NCBI GenBank assembly: GCA_018368345.1
Contig: JAGZEK010000002.1
Coordinates: 1-64,000, forward strand
Source: Collinsella sp.
GTDB taxonomy: Bacteria > Actinomycetota > Coriobacteriia > Coriobacteriales > Coriobacteriaceae
DNA length: 64,000 nt
Reading direction: 5' to 3'
Part shown: piece by piece, positions 7,345 through 15,926 of the stretch
Layout: every line of letters starts with the position of its first letter
How positions within the stretch are numbered: the stretch's first letter is position 1
Notes under the pieces: generated by a model
What the model saw: the letters and a program-made list of their open reading frames with translations, nothing else
Told to the model about the DNA's origin: nothing
The model's database searches: none
Program-made: the position numbers and the translations under genes

Positions 7345-9168
7345 TTAGGCCTCGCCTCCCTTCGTGACGGCGGCATCCGCGGCAGCAGTGATCTTCCAGC
7401 TCGCGGCCTGTTCGTATTCGGCCCACATCTTGGCGTATAGACCGTTTTGGGACAGCAGCTCGGCATGGGTGCCAGCCTCCTGCACGCTACCTTGGTTGAG
7501 CACCACGATCTTGTCGGCCCCCACCACGGTCGAAAGCCGGTGCGCGATCATAATGACTGTGCGACCCGCCGCCAGCTTGCTAAAGGCGCGCTGGATGAGC
7601 GCCTCGTTCTCGGGGTCGGCAAACGCCGTGGCCTCATCGAGCACCACGATAGGCGCGTCTTTAAGGATCGCGCGGGCGAGTGCTACGCGCTGCACCTCGC
7701 CGCCCGAAAGATATGCCCCTCCAGCACCGAGCATGGTGTTAATACCCTGCGGGAGCTTGGCCACAATGTCGTCGCACTGAGCTGCGGAGAGGGCCGCACG
7801 CACTTCGTCGTCAGTGGCCGTGGGCTTGGAGGCACGCACGTTATCGGCAAGTGTTTGCCGGAACAGCTGGTTGGTCTGGAACACGAAGGCGACCTGGTCC
7901 ATAAGCTCGTGCGGGTCCATGTCGCGAACGTCCACGCCGCCCACAAGCACGCGACCCGAACAAACATCCCAAAAACGCGGGATCAGGCTGGCGCAGGTTG
8001 ACTTACCGCCGCCCGAAGGACCCACAAGCGCAAGGGCACTACCAGCGGGAACGCTGAAACTTACATGGCTAACGGCAGGTGCTTCGGCACCCTCGTACGT
8101 AAAGCTCACGTCCTCAAAGCGCACATCGCTGCCAGCAGGGTGCTTGGGCTGGGCAGGCACGGAGAGCTGCTTGGAATCCATAACGCTTCGGATGCGCGCC
8201 AGCGAATCGGCACTCATCTGAGAGGCCTCGCCCACAAACATAAGCTTGGTCATGGCCGTCGGCACCACGGCCGAAAAGATTGCGTAAAACGTAAAGTTGA
8301 CCATAAAGTGCGCGAAGTCCGTCTCGCCCGGTGCCAACAGTAGCGCCACGGGCAAAAGGAATGCCACAAGGCCGTTGAGCGCGGTAAGGTTGAGCACCTG
8401 CGGACCTCGGCAAAACGTACCCGCATAGTTTTGCGCCATGTCGGCGTATTCGGCGATCGCATCATGGAACGCCTTAAAGGAGTAGACCGTCTGCTGGAAT
8501 ACCTTGACCACGGGGATGCCGCGTACGTATTCGGTGCCGGTCTTGTTCATCTTGACCAGCGCACCCATGTAGGCCTTCATAAACTCGCCGCCCTTGCCGC
8601 TCATCATGGTGGCCATGGCGCAAAACGAAACAACGACCGAGATTAAGCATGCCGCGCCCAAACGCCAATCGAGGGCAAAAAGCAGCACGAGCAGGCCCAC
8701 GACCATGGCGGTGGCGCCGGCAATATCGGGCAGCATGTGTGCGAGCAGCGTCTCGGTAGAGGCGGCGCAGCCGTCTACGATACGGCGCAGCTCACCGGTG
8801 GCGTGCGTGTCAAAGTAGCCGAGCGGCAGCTTAAGCAGATGCTCGCTCGTGGTCTTGCGGATATTGGATGCGCAGCGAAACGCGGACAGGTGCGTGCACA
8901 TGAGTCCCACGAAATAGACCACGATGCTTGCCAGGGCAAAACCGACAGCCCACCAACCATACATCGCGATGTCGGCGGCCTCGCTCCAGTTAGGCGCCAC
9001 GGCGATAAGATCTCGCGCAACAAGCCAGATGCACACGTACGGGCCAAAGCTCAACAGCTGCGAGAACGCCGAGAGGGCCATGCCCAAATACGTTAGGAAT
9101 TTACGGTCGCCGGCATATGCAAGCAGCTCGCCGATGCCGCCGCCTTCCCTTTTTGATCCCTTTGCCAT
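7345..9168 (-). CDS. ABC exporter half-transporter (first of pair)
   Basis: Six membrane helices in the N-terminal ~320 residues are followed by an ATPase with Walker A GPSGGGKST, signature LSGGEVQR, Walker B IVVLDEATAFAD and switch IAHRLS. The Walker B stretch has AFADPENE where its partner has ASLDVENE, a pattern known from YbtP/IrtA-like pairs and compatible with an asymmetric heterodimer. The ATG has AAAGGA in front, and that site overlaps one arm of a 10-bp inverted repeat. The gene is divergent from an AraC regulator. 607 aa is a normal length. Confidence 0.85.
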   Translation of the reverse strand: MAKGSKREGGGIGELLAYAGDRKFLTYLGMALSAFSQLLSFGPYVCIWLVARDLIAVAPNWSEAADIAMYGWWAVGFALASIVVYFVGLMCTHLSAFRCASNIRKTTSEHLLKLPLGYFDTHATGELRRIVDGCAASTETLLAHMLPDIAGATAMVVGLLVLLFALDWRLGAACLISVVVSFCAMATMMSGKGGEFMKAYMGALVKMNKTGTEYVRGIPVVKVFQQTVYSFKAFHDAIAEYADMAQNYAGTFCRGPQVLNLTALNGLVAFLLPVALLLAPGETDFAHFMVNFTFYAIFSAVVPTAMTKLMFVGEASQMSADSLARIRSVMDSKQLSVPAQPKHPAGSDVRFEDVSFTYEGAEAPAVSHVSFSVPAGSALALVGPSGGGKSTCASLIPRFWDVCSGRVLVGGVDVRDMDPHELMDQVAFVFQTNQLFRQTLADNVRASKPTATDDEVRAALSAAQCDDIVAKLPQGINTMLGAGGAYLSGGEVQRVALARAILKDAPIVVLDEATAFADPENEALIQRAFSKLAAGRTVIMIAHRLSTVVGADKIVVLNQGSVQEAGTHAELLSQNGLYAKMWAEYEQAASWKITAAADAAVTKGGEA

Positions 9169-9176
9169 GAGATTCC

Positions 9177-9208
9177 TTTCTAACGGCTTGAGAGTTAACC
9201 GTTAGAAA
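9177..9208. promoter_or_regulatory. Perfect inverted repeat at the start of the ABC operon
   Basis: TTTCTAACGG (9177-9186) and CCGTTAGAAA (9199-9208) are perfect complements separated by 12 nt. The proximal arm includes part of the ABC gene's ribosome site. It could be an AraC-family operator or an mRNA hairpin that hides the ribosome site. Confidence 0.6.
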
Positions 9209-9282
9209 CTTATCATTGGCGTGTTAGCCGAGGCACACAATCGAGCCAGGCGTGGACGTTTCCGCAAAGGAAGGGGACGCTT

Positions 9283-10287
9283 TTGAAAATGCGGCGGGCA
9301 GCAACCGATATAACCGAGCTCTACGCACCGCAATTTGAGCAGTTTGGCCTGCAGCTTTCCGGCAAGGGCGCCGTCTTTACCGGTGAGGTGGCAAACGATC
9401 GGGCGCACGGACGCGCATGGATCATGCCCCTTTCCCCCACCTGCATCGTCATGGAGCATTTCATTACCCCGATGCACAACATGCACCTAGCCGAATACAC
9501 GCCCGAACCGTACGCGTGCGTGAGCGAGGTCAGCGCGCCCACACTTACATGCATGCCCGAGGCTGGCATAACGCCCGCGAACCTTAAACCATTGCATGGA
9601 CCGTGGCCAAACAATGCAGTTTGCAGCTTTATCCAAGATAGCTGTGGCGAGGAATTAAGCCCGCTGTTTGCGGGGGAGCTTTATCACTCGCGCTCGGTGC
9701 TCTTTTTGCCTGGATATTTTGACGAACTGGAGCACCGCTATCCCACCGAGTTCGCGGGAATCTTTGAGGCGTTTGCCGAGCCATGGCACGAGGAAGCGAC
9801 GTCTGCCATCTGCCACACGCTGCGCCGGATTAACGAGGACCGCGCCCGCACCGTAGGCGGACACGTCTATATGCAGGGCATCGTGGAGACCATGGTCGCG
9901 GAGCTCGCCTGTTCGCGCGCGGCCCACAAGCGGGCGCGGCAGGCGGCAGGCACACGCGTCAGCATAACCATTGCCGAAGAAGCAACGGCAATGATTGAGC
10001 GCGCGCTCGACAAAGGCAGGCGTGTGGGTATCAACGAGGTGGCCGAGAGGCTTTACACAAGCCGCTCCAAACTATGCGCCACCTTTAAGGCCCAAACTGG
10101 CGAGTCCCTGGGCGCCTACATTCGCAGACGCCGTATGGAGCGAGCACAGGACCTTTTGGCAGATAGCGCGCTCACGATAGCGCAGGTGGCAGAGCGTCTA
10201 GGCTACCCTCAGCAGGCCGCCTTCGCCCAAGCCTTCAAACAATACACCGGCACCACCCCCACCACCTGGCGCTCCCAACATATATAA
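9283..10287 (+). CDS. AraC-family transcriptional regulator
   Basis: The C-terminal ~100 residues form the double helix-turn-helix of AraC/XylS proteins: GINEVAERLYTSRSKLCATF and then LTIAQVAERLGYPQQAAFAQ, ending in the family-typical TPTTWR. The N-terminal ~220 residues would sense a ligand; no known domain is obvious. A TTG start at 9283 fits the ribosome site (AAGGGG, 8 nt), while ATG at 9289 is an alternative two codons in. It is divergent from the ABC pair and shares a 114-nt control region with it, so it is most likely its activator. Confidence 0.85.
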   Translation: MKMRRAATDITELYAPQFEQFGLQLSGKGAVFTGEVANDRAHGRAWIMPLSPTCIVMEHFITPMHNMHLAEYTPEPYACVSEVSAPTLTCMPEAGITPANLKPLHGPWPNNAVCSFIQDSCGEELSPLFAGELYHSRSVLFLPGYFDELEHRYPTEFAGIFEAFAEPWHEEATSAICHTLRRINEDRARTVGGHVYMQGIVETMVAELACSRAAHKRARQAAGTRVSITIAEEATAMIERALDKGRRVGINEVAERLYTSRSKLCATFKAQTGESLGAYIRRRRMERAQDLLADSALTIAQVAERLGYPQQAAFAQAFKQYTGTTPTTWRSQHI

Positions 10288-10288
10288 A

Positions 10289-10317
10289 GAATGAGGGCGC
10301 CATCGGCACCCTCATTC
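10289..10317 (+). terminator. Terminator after the AraC gene
   Basis: AATGAGGG and CCCTCATT form the stem, with further inner GCC/GGC pairing, a few bases after the stop codon. Confidence 0.75.
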
Positions 10318-10364
10318 ACCAAATTCTATTCAGCCCCGCCTGACCCGAACGGCCGAGTCGTCAC

Positions 10365-10500
10365 GGAACCGAGGGGCCGGGCGCAGGGCCTTGCCTCTCA
10401 ATGAGTTCCGCACGAACAGGAGGCGCCAGTGGCGCCTCCGTCGTGAGTCAGGACTGTCCGAAATTGAGAGGCAAGGCCCTGCGCCCGGCCCCTCGGTTCC
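10365..10500. repeat. Perfect 38-bp inverted repeat with a nested hairpin
   Basis: Bases 10365-10402 are exactly complementary to 10463-10500. The 60-nt centre contains a second hairpin, GGAGGCGCC/GGCGCCTCC with an AGT loop (10419-10439). The structure sits between the AraC and gatB stops and ends three bases before the gatB stop codon. It is far longer than a normal terminator. Confidence 0.9.
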
Positions 10501-10503
10501 CGC

Positions 10504-12180
10504 TTACGAGAGCGACGTTCTCAGCAACTCGTTGAAGAGCTTCGGGTTGCCCTTGCCGCGGCTCGCCTTCATGCACTGGCCCACCAAAAAGCCGATGACC
10601 TTTTGGTTGCCGTCACGATACTGCTGCGCCTGATCGGCACAGTTTGCCAGCACCTCTTCCACGATCGGCTGCAGCGCGCCGGCATCGCTCACCTGGCGCA
10701 TACCACGCTCGTCGACGATCTTATTGGGGTCGTCGCCGGTCTGGGCCATGGCCTCAAAGACCTCGTGCGCCTGGTTGGAGCTGATGGCATCGGTCGCCAG
10801 CAGCTTGGCGAGTGCCGCCACCTGAGCCGGCGCGATGCCGGACTCGGCGAGCGACACGCCCGCGCCCTTAAGGTAGGCGATCATCTCGTTCACCAGCAAG
10901 TTTGCAACCGTCTGGGCCTCCTTGCCAGCCATACCGGCAGCGGCAGCCTCAAAGAACTCGGCAAACTCGGGGTCGCCGGCGATTTGCTCGGCATCGGCCG
11001 CCTTAATGCCAAAGTCGGCCTCAAAACGGGCGCGCTTGGCATCGGGCAGCTCGGGAATCTCGCCACGGCAGCGGTCGATGAACTCGTCATCCAGATCGAA
11101 CGGCGCCAGGTCGGGATCGGGGAACAGACGATAGTCGTCAGCCGTCTCCTTCACACGCATGACCACGGTGCGCTTGCGGCTGGGCTCCCAGTGGCGGGTC
11201 TCCTGATAGATGATGCCGCCCTCCTCGAGCACCTCGGCCTGGCGGCAGATCTCGTAGGCAAGGCCGTCGTGCAGGCTCTTAAACGAGTTGAGGTTCTTGA
11301 GCTCGGTCTTGGTGCCCAGCTTGGTCTCGCCGCGGCGACGCAGCGACACGTTGCCGTCGCAGCGCATGGAGCCCTTCTCCATGGAGCAGTCGGAGATGCC
11401 CAGCGTCACAAAGATGCGACGGAGCTTCTCCATAAACAGGCGTGCCTCCTCGGGCGTGCGCAGGTCGGGCTCGGTAACAAGCTCGATCAGCGGCGTGCCG
11501 CAGCGGTTGTAGTCGACGAGCGACTCGGCCGCGGCGGTAATGCGACCCTCGGCGCCGCCCACGTGGACCATCTTGGCGGCGTCCTCCTCCATGTGGATGC
11601 GCAGGATGCGGATGGGTACCGTGTAGGAACCGTCCTCGCGGCGCTCGGGCATCTGCAAGTTGGATGCGTCGTAGCTGGCCAGGTGACCGGCGCGCTGGTT
11701 GCCCTCGCGCATGGTCGACGTCATGGACGTGGACAGGCCCTCGGCGTTGGCAGAGGCGCTCGCCAGGCTCTGGGCCTCGGCCTCGCCAAACGCGCAGTCG
11801 GGGCGCTCGGCGGCGCCGCGGCCGGTCACGTCCAGGTCCAGATGGCCGTACATGGCAAAGGCGACCGGACCCTGCGTGGTCTGGAAGTTCTTGGCCATGT
11901 CGGGATAGAAGTAGTGCTTGCGGTAGAACATCGAGTGGCGCTGGATCTCGCAGTTGGTGGCGAGACCGGCCTTGACAATGCTCTCGATTGCCTTCTTGTT
12001 GGGCACCGGCAGAGCGCCGGGCAGGCCCAGGCACACCGGGCACACGTTGGCGTTGGGCTCGTCATCGTGGCTGAGCTTGCAGTTGCAGAACATCTTGGTG
12101 TCGAGTGCGGTGAGCTCGGTATGGATCTCCAGGCCGATCACGGCCTCCCAATCCTGCAGGACCTCGGAAAGCTCCTTCAT
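10504..12180 (-). CDS. gatB: Asp-tRNA(Asn)/Glu-tRNA(Gln) amidotransferase subunit B
   Basis: GatB binds misacylated Glu-tRNA(Gln) or Asp-tRNA(Asn), activates the acyl group and receives ammonia from GatA. The N-terminus WEAVIGLEIHTEL and the Zn-binding cysteines (FCNC...CPVCLGLPGALP) are diagnostic, and the C-terminal YqeY-like tRNA-binding tail ends KGNPKLFNELLRTSL. Length 558 aa is slightly long for the family (about 480-500), mostly in the central part. Its ATG overlaps the gatA stop by one base (TAATG), so expression is coupled. Confidence 0.95.
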   Translation of the reverse strand: MKELSEVLQDWEAVIGLEIHTELTALDTKMFCNCKLSHDDEPNANVCPVCLGLPGALPVPNKKAIESIVKAGLATNCEIQRHSMFYRKHYFYPDMAKNFQTTQGPVAFAMYGHLDLDVTGRGAAERPDCAFGEAEAQSLASASANAEGLSTSMTSTMREGNQRAGHLASYDASNLQMPERREDGSYTVPIRILRIHMEEDAAKMVHVGGAEGRITAAAESLVDYNRCGTPLIELVTEPDLRTPEEARLFMEKLRRIFVTLGISDCSMEKGSMRCDGNVSLRRRGETKLGTKTELKNLNSFKSLHDGLAYEICRQAEVLEEGGIIYQETRHWEPSRKRTVVMRVKETADDYRLFPDPDLAPFDLDDEFIDRCRGEIPELPDAKRARFEADFGIKAADAEQIAGDPEFAEFFEAAAAGMAGKEAQTVANLLVNEMIAYLKGAGVSLAESGIAPAQVAALAKLLATDAISSNQAHEVFEAMAQTGDDPNKIVDERGMRQVSDAGALQPIVEEVLANCADQAQQYRDGNQKVIGFLVGQCMKASRGKGNPKLFNELLRTSLS

Positions 12181-13694
12181 TACAGCTCGCCTCCCTTCCC
12201 GGCAAAATCGGGCGCGACGGAAAGCGCCGGCGCACCCGTGGCGACATCGGCAAAGCCGCGCTCCAGGGCGCGGGCAAACGTGAGCAGCTGACGGTCCTTA
12301 AAGGCAGGTCCCACCAGCTGGGCAGAAACGGGCAGCTTGCTGTCCTCGCCCAGGCCCAGCGGCACCGAGATGCCGCCGTTGCCGCAAATGTTGAGCGAGA
12401 TGGTGTACAAGTCGGACAGGTACATCTGCGTGGGGTCGCTGATCTCGCCAAACTTAAAGGCCGTGCGCGGCGAGGCGGGCATAAGGATGGTGTCCACCTT
12501 GGCATACGCGGCGTCGTAGTCCTGCGTAATGAGCGTGCGGGCCTTTTGCGCGGCGTAGTAGTACTTGTCATACACGCCCGAGCTCAGCAGGTAGGCGCCG
12601 AGCATCTGACGGCGCTTGGCCTCGGCACCAAAGCCGTGGGCGCGCGAGAGCGAACTTTGGTCGGACAGGTTGGCGCAGCCCTCCTCCTGGTAGCCGTAGC
12701 GAATGCCGTCAAAGCGGGCCAGGTTGGAGAACGCCTCGGCCGGGCCGATGACGTAGTAGGCGGCGATGGCTGCGTCCAGGTGCGGCAGGTCGACCTCGAC
12801 CAGCTCGGCACCCTGGTTCTGCAGCTCCTGGGCGGCGCGCTGAACAGCGGCCTTAACCTCGGGCGTCAGGCCCTCGGCCTCCATGAACGCGGGGATGATG
12901 CCCACGCGCTTGCCCTCGATGCTGTCGTTGAGGTGCTCGGTAAAGTCGACGGCACAGTCCTGGCTGGTGCAGTCGTACGGATCGTGGCCCGCACCGGTGA
13001 GCGCGTTCATGGCCAGTGCGACGTCCTCGACCGTGCGGCCAAAGGGGCCCACCTGGTCGAGCGACGAGCCAAAGGCCACCACGCCGTAACGGCTCACGGC
13101 GCCATACGTGGGCTTAAAGCCCACCACGCCGCAGAGCGACGCCGGCTGGCGGATAGAGCCACCGGTGTCCGAACCCAGCGAGAGCGCGACCTCGCCCGCG
13201 GCGACGGCAGCAGCGGAGCCGCCCGAGGAGCCGCCGGGCACGCGCTCGGTATCCCAAGGGTTGTTGGTGCGATGGAAGGCCGAACTCTCGGTAGAGCTAC
13301 CAAAGGCGAACTCGTCCATGTTGGCCTTGCCCATGGGCAGGCAGCCGGCGTCGAGCATGCGCTGGACGCAGGTGGCGGTGTAGACGCTCTGATAGTCCTC
13401 GAGCATACGGGAAGCGCAGGTAGTGCGCGTGCCCACGAGGTTCATGTTGTCCTTGATGGCCAGCGGCACGCCCGCAAGCGGGGGCAGCGGCTTTCCGGCG
13501 GCACGGTCGGCATCCACGTGCGCGGCGGCCTCGAGCGCAAGCTCGGGCGACACCTGCAGGAATGCCTGGACCTCGCCCTCGCGCACCTCGATGGCGGCAA
13601 GGGAGGCCTGGGCCACCTCGGTAGCGGTAAAGTCGCCGGCGGCAACGCCCGCGGCGATCTGGGCGGCGGTAAGGGAATCGAAGCTCTGCGCCAT
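12180..13694 (-). CDS. gatA: Asp-tRNA(Asn)/Glu-tRNA(Gln) amidotransferase subunit A
   Basis: GatA is the glutaminase of the complex and releases ammonia to GatB. It is an amidase-signature protein with the catalytic Lys in LAIKDNMN, the glycine-serine signature GGSSGGSAAAVAAG, and the nucleophile-region motif LGSDTGGSIRQPAS. 504 aa is slightly above the usual ~485. Start and stop overlap neighbours by one base (TAATG at both ends), giving a tight gatCAB operon. The amidotransferase route indicates that the organism lacks at least one of GlnRS or AsnRS, though this cannot be tested in the window. Confidence 0.96.
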   Translation of the reverse strand: MAQSFDSLTAAQIAAGVAAGDFTATEVAQASLAAIEVREGEVQAFLQVSPELALEAAAHVDADRAAGKPLPPLAGVPLAIKDNMNLVGTRTTCASRMLEDYQSVYTATCVQRMLDAGCLPMGKANMDEFAFGSSTESSAFHRTNNPWDTERVPGGSSGGSAAAVAAGEVALSLGSDTGGSIRQPASLCGVVGFKPTYGAVSRYGVVAFGSSLDQVGPFGRTVEDVALAMNALTGAGHDPYDCTSQDCAVDFTEHLNDSIEGKRVGIIPAFMEAEGLTPEVKAAVQRAAQELQNQGAELVEVDLPHLDAAIAAYYVIGPAEAFSNLARFDGIRYGYQEEGCANLSDQSSLSRAHGFGAEAKRRQMLGAYLLSSGVYDKYYYAAQKARTLITQDYDAAYAKVDTILMPASPRTAFKFGEISDPTQMYLSDLYTISLNICGNGGISVPLGLGEDSKLPVSAQLVGPAFKDRQLLTFARALERGFADVATGAPALSVAPDFAGKGGEL

Positions 13695-14005
13695 TACTCG
13701 CTCTCCCCCTCTCCCAAAATGGACGGCACGCGAAAGTAGCGGTCGCGCGCGCTGCCGGCGTTTTCCAGCGCAACGTCGAGCGGCAGATCGCGCTTGGGCT
13801 CGCGCAGGTCATCGCCCATCACGTTGGACAGGCTTCCGATGGGATGGAACGTGGGCTCCACGTCGGGCAAGTCATATTGCAAGACGGGCTCGAGCATCTG
13901 GACGGCGTCGTTCATGTAGGACGTCATCTGGGTGAGCTCGTCATCGGTCAGTGCGATCTTTGCGTACTCGGCGATGCCGCGCACGTCTTTCTCGCTGAGT
14001 GCCAT
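13694..14005 (-). CDS. gatC: Asp-tRNA(Asn)/Glu-tRNA(Gln) amidotransferase subunit C
   Basis: This is the small subunit that belts GatA to GatB and stabilises the complex. MALSEKDVRGIAEYAKIALTD is the typical start, with the conserved LEPVLQYDLPDVEPT region and the C-terminal FRVPSIL. The ATG at 14005 is preceded by GGAAGGGAG; an in-frame ATG six codons earlier has no ribosome site. 103 aa is family size. It is the first gene of gatCAB. Confidence 0.93.
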   Translation of the reverse strand: MALSEKDVRGIAEYAKIALTDDELTQMTSYMNDAVQMLEPVLQYDLPDVEPTFHPIGSLSNVMGDDLREPKRDLPLDVALENAGSARDRYFRVPSILGEGESE

Positions 14006-14167
14006 AGGCGCTCCCTTCCGCATAACAGTTAAACCGCTCTAGTATACAGGGCAACGCCGGCTTGGAGCAGGCGCTTTACCCAAATGCAGCGAAAACGTAA
14101 CGAGGACGGCGGGTTGGCAGGGCGCGGTTCGGCGGACCTGCGGCTAAAACCGTCCCGCCCACAACAA

Positions 14168-14232
14168 AAACCGTCCCAACATTCGACGTTTTTCGGCAAA
14201 ATCGCGATTTTCATCGAATGTTGGGACGGTTT
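14168..14232. repeat. Dispersed palindrome family 1, copy 1
   Basis: Perfect 19-bp arms (14168-14186 and 14214-14232) with a loop containing AAAATCGCGATTTT. It lies just 3' of the sortase gene and, on the minus strand, is followed by TTTTTG, so it can also serve as a terminator. Related copies are at 25346, 29472 and 30711. Confidence 0.85.
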
Positions 14233-14256
14233 GGAAGCCCTCGTTGTCCACTGGTC

Positions 14257-15195
14257 TTATGCCGAGGCCTTGGCCTTGCGGCGCTTGCGGACCGCGTGGA
14301 TCACGATGTCCAGCAGCAACAGCAGGATGGCCACAACCACGATGAGCACGGCGAACTCGCGCTTGCCCCAGTGGCGGCCGGCGAGCGACTTTTGCTTGTC
14401 GACATCCTTCTTGTTGTACTTGGTGCGCACGCAATGCACCAGCAGGCGATGGTCGTTCACGCCATAGGGCGTGCAGGTAACGAGCGTCACCTTGTCGGCG
14501 CCGGGCTCAATGGTCAGCGACTCCATCTCCTCGGGCAGCACGACCTCGGAGTCGACCATCTTATAGGCGAGCGTCTTGTTCATGGTGTGCAGCAGCACCA
14601 GGTCGCCGGGCTCCAGCGAATGGATGTCGTCGAACATGCTCAGGTTGCGCATGCCCGAGTGCGCGGTGAGCACGCAATGCGTCGAGGTGCCGCCCACCGG
14701 CAGGCTCGTGCCCTCCAGGTGGCCAACGCCCGCCATAAGGACTTCCTCGCTCGTGCCATGATAGATGGGCATGCTCACGTCGATGGAGGGGATCTCGACC
14801 CAGCTCATCATGGGGTCGCGGTCAAAGATGAGCTGCTGATCGTATGGCTCGATCTGGTCGGCGGGAAGCTCGGTGGCCTCGCCGGCAAGTTGCTCGTTAA
14901 AGGAGCGAGCCTGCAACAGGATGCGCTCGCGCTCCTCTTCCGAAAGCGCATCCACGGTGCTGGACACGGTGCTGATCTGGTTGAACACGCCCGAGGCCTC
15001 GAGCCGGTCCAAGATCCACGGCCAGGTCATAAGGCCCACACCAATAAGAATGATGACGATGGTGATGAGCCGGTCAGCCCAGCGCGGCAGCCGCTTGCGA
15101 CGACGCTTGGGCTTTGGTTGAGGTTTGAGCTGGGGGCTCGAGCCGCCGTTATCCGCGGTGTTATTGCCCTTCATATGCTTGGCGCCCTGCACCAT
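14257..15195 (-). CDS. Class C (pilin) sortase
   Basis: It is a membrane transpeptidase that links pilin subunits. After a basic N-terminus there is one membrane segment (about residues 40-60) and a second near the C-terminus. The catalytic His is in LTAHSGM and the catalytic Cys in TLVTCTPYGVNDHR, which also carries the active-site Arg. A lid motif DPM precedes WVEIPSID. 312 aa is typical. AAAGGAG lies nine nt before the ATG. No intact pilin gene is adjacent; upstream there are only a duplicated small cassette and a broken pilin, so this may be the survivor of a second pilus locus. A -10-like TATTAT is at 15239-15234. Confidence 0.9.
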   Translation of the reverse strand: MVQGAKHMKGNNTADNGGSSPQLKPQPKPKRRRKRLPRWADRLITIVIILIGVGLMTWPWILDRLEASGVFNQISTVSSTVDALSEEERERILLQARSFNEQLAGEATELPADQIEPYDQQLIFDRDPMMSWVEIPSIDVSMPIYHGTSEEVLMAGVGHLEGTSLPVGGTSTHCVLTAHSGMRNLSMFDDIHSLEPGDLVLLHTMNKTLAYKMVDSEVVLPEEMESLTIEPGADKVTLVTCTPYGVNDHRLLVHCVRTKYNKKDVDKQKSLAGRHWGKREFAVLIVVVAILLLLLDIVIHAVRKRRKAKASA

Positions 15196-15285
15196 CGCCG
15201 GTCACTCCTTTACAGCTCAGGTTGTCTAAACAAATAATAGCCGATTAGCAGGCTCCCACGGCGGGTGAGGTCGGACATGGGCTTG

Positions 15286-15539
15286 CATTTGAGTTTTCAA
15301 AATATCTCGAATCAACTGAGCGATTCGGGATACAATGTCTATAGAAAACGACGCACCCCGCGTAAGTGTATGAGAGCGCGGGCGGCCTAGTTTTCAGCTT
15401 TTGTTAAATGCCCGGGCCTCTAACCCCGGGCATTCTTATTTGCGCTTGTTGCGGCGCAAATGCCTTCTACCGTCCGCACCGCGCGTGCGCCTACGGACCT
15501 TAAACCGAACCTCATACGAGTCAAAAAACGCGATGACGA
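15286..15539. repeat. Direct repeat, copy 1 of about 254 bp
   Basis: It is nearly identical to 15772-16025 (offset 486 bp). It spans the structured-RNA region, a bidirectional hairpin and the 3' end of the small basic protein gene. Similarity is high from the GATTCGGGATACAAT block onward and weaker in the first ~35 bases. Confidence 0.9.
15343..15440 (+). ncRNA. Candidate structured small RNA, copy 1
   Basis: A -10-like TACAAT (15331-15336) in a conserved GATTCGGGATACAAT block precedes a region with nested pairing: GAAAAC with GTTTTC on the outside, CCCGCG with CGCGGG inside. It ends in a strong hairpin (AATGCCCGGG/CCCGGGCATT, 15407-15434) followed by CTTATTT. The same pairing is kept in copy 2 despite loop changes. 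The RNA would converge on the small protein gene, sharing the hairpin. No -35 is evident and no known RNA family is recognised. Confidence 0.45.
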
Positions 15540-15588
15540 ACGAGCCCACCGCCGCGAGGGCGGCGAGCACGTTAAGGAATTTCAGCAT
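15436..15588 (-). CDS. Small basic single-pass membrane protein, 50 aa, toxin-like
   Basis: The ATG at 15588 has an excellent ribosome site (GGAGG, 7 nt). Residues 4-22 form a hydrophobic helix (FLNVLAALAAVGSFVIAFF) and residues 28-50 are strongly basic (FKVRRRTRGADGRRHLRRNK). A short membrane helix plus charged tail, facing a convergent structured RNA, is the layout of type I toxin-antitoxin toxins (TxpA/BsrG or holin-like toxins). Toxicity is inference; no family match is claimed. A -10-like TAAAAT is at 15650-15645. The stop is next to the shared hairpin. A second copy at 15922-16025 keeps only the last ~34 codons. Confidence 0.6.
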   Translation of the reverse strand: MLKFLNVLAALAAVGSFVIAFFDSYEVRFKVRRRTRGADGRRHLRRNKRK

Positions 15589-15828
15589 TTGGGGACCTCC
15601 GATCGAGTCGTCGGCCGCCCGCGCACGGGATGCGTCGCAAGGGTATTTTACCGCGAGCGCACGCACTTACAGCTGGTAAACGCAATATTTGCAAACATTT
15701 GTTCGATGGTTACACACACGATCCTTTGAGCAGCGGAGCCTGGCGGCATTGCCCGGTCAGGTAGAGACCCGTATTTGCGTTTTCAAATTATCCCAGATCG
15801 CTGGGGCGATTCGGGATACAATAGCTAC

Positions 15829-15926
15829 AGGAAACGACGCATCCCGCGTAAATGATTGAGAGCGCGGGCGGCCTAGTTTTCAGCTTTTGTTAAATGCCCG
15901 GGCCTCTAACCCCGGGCATTCTTATT
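15829..15926 (+). ncRNA. Candidate structured small RNA, copy 2
   Basis: It has the same architecture as the RNA at 15343-15440: -10-like TACAAT at 15817-15822, outer pairing GGAAAC with GTTTTC, inner CCCGCG with CGCGGG, and the closing terminator hairpin. Loop bases differ from copy 1 while stems are kept. Confidence 0.4.

Noticed and set aside
10603..12291. 562-codon plus-strand frame antisense to gatB
   Set aside because: Shadow frame; gatB is in a coupled gatCAB operon.
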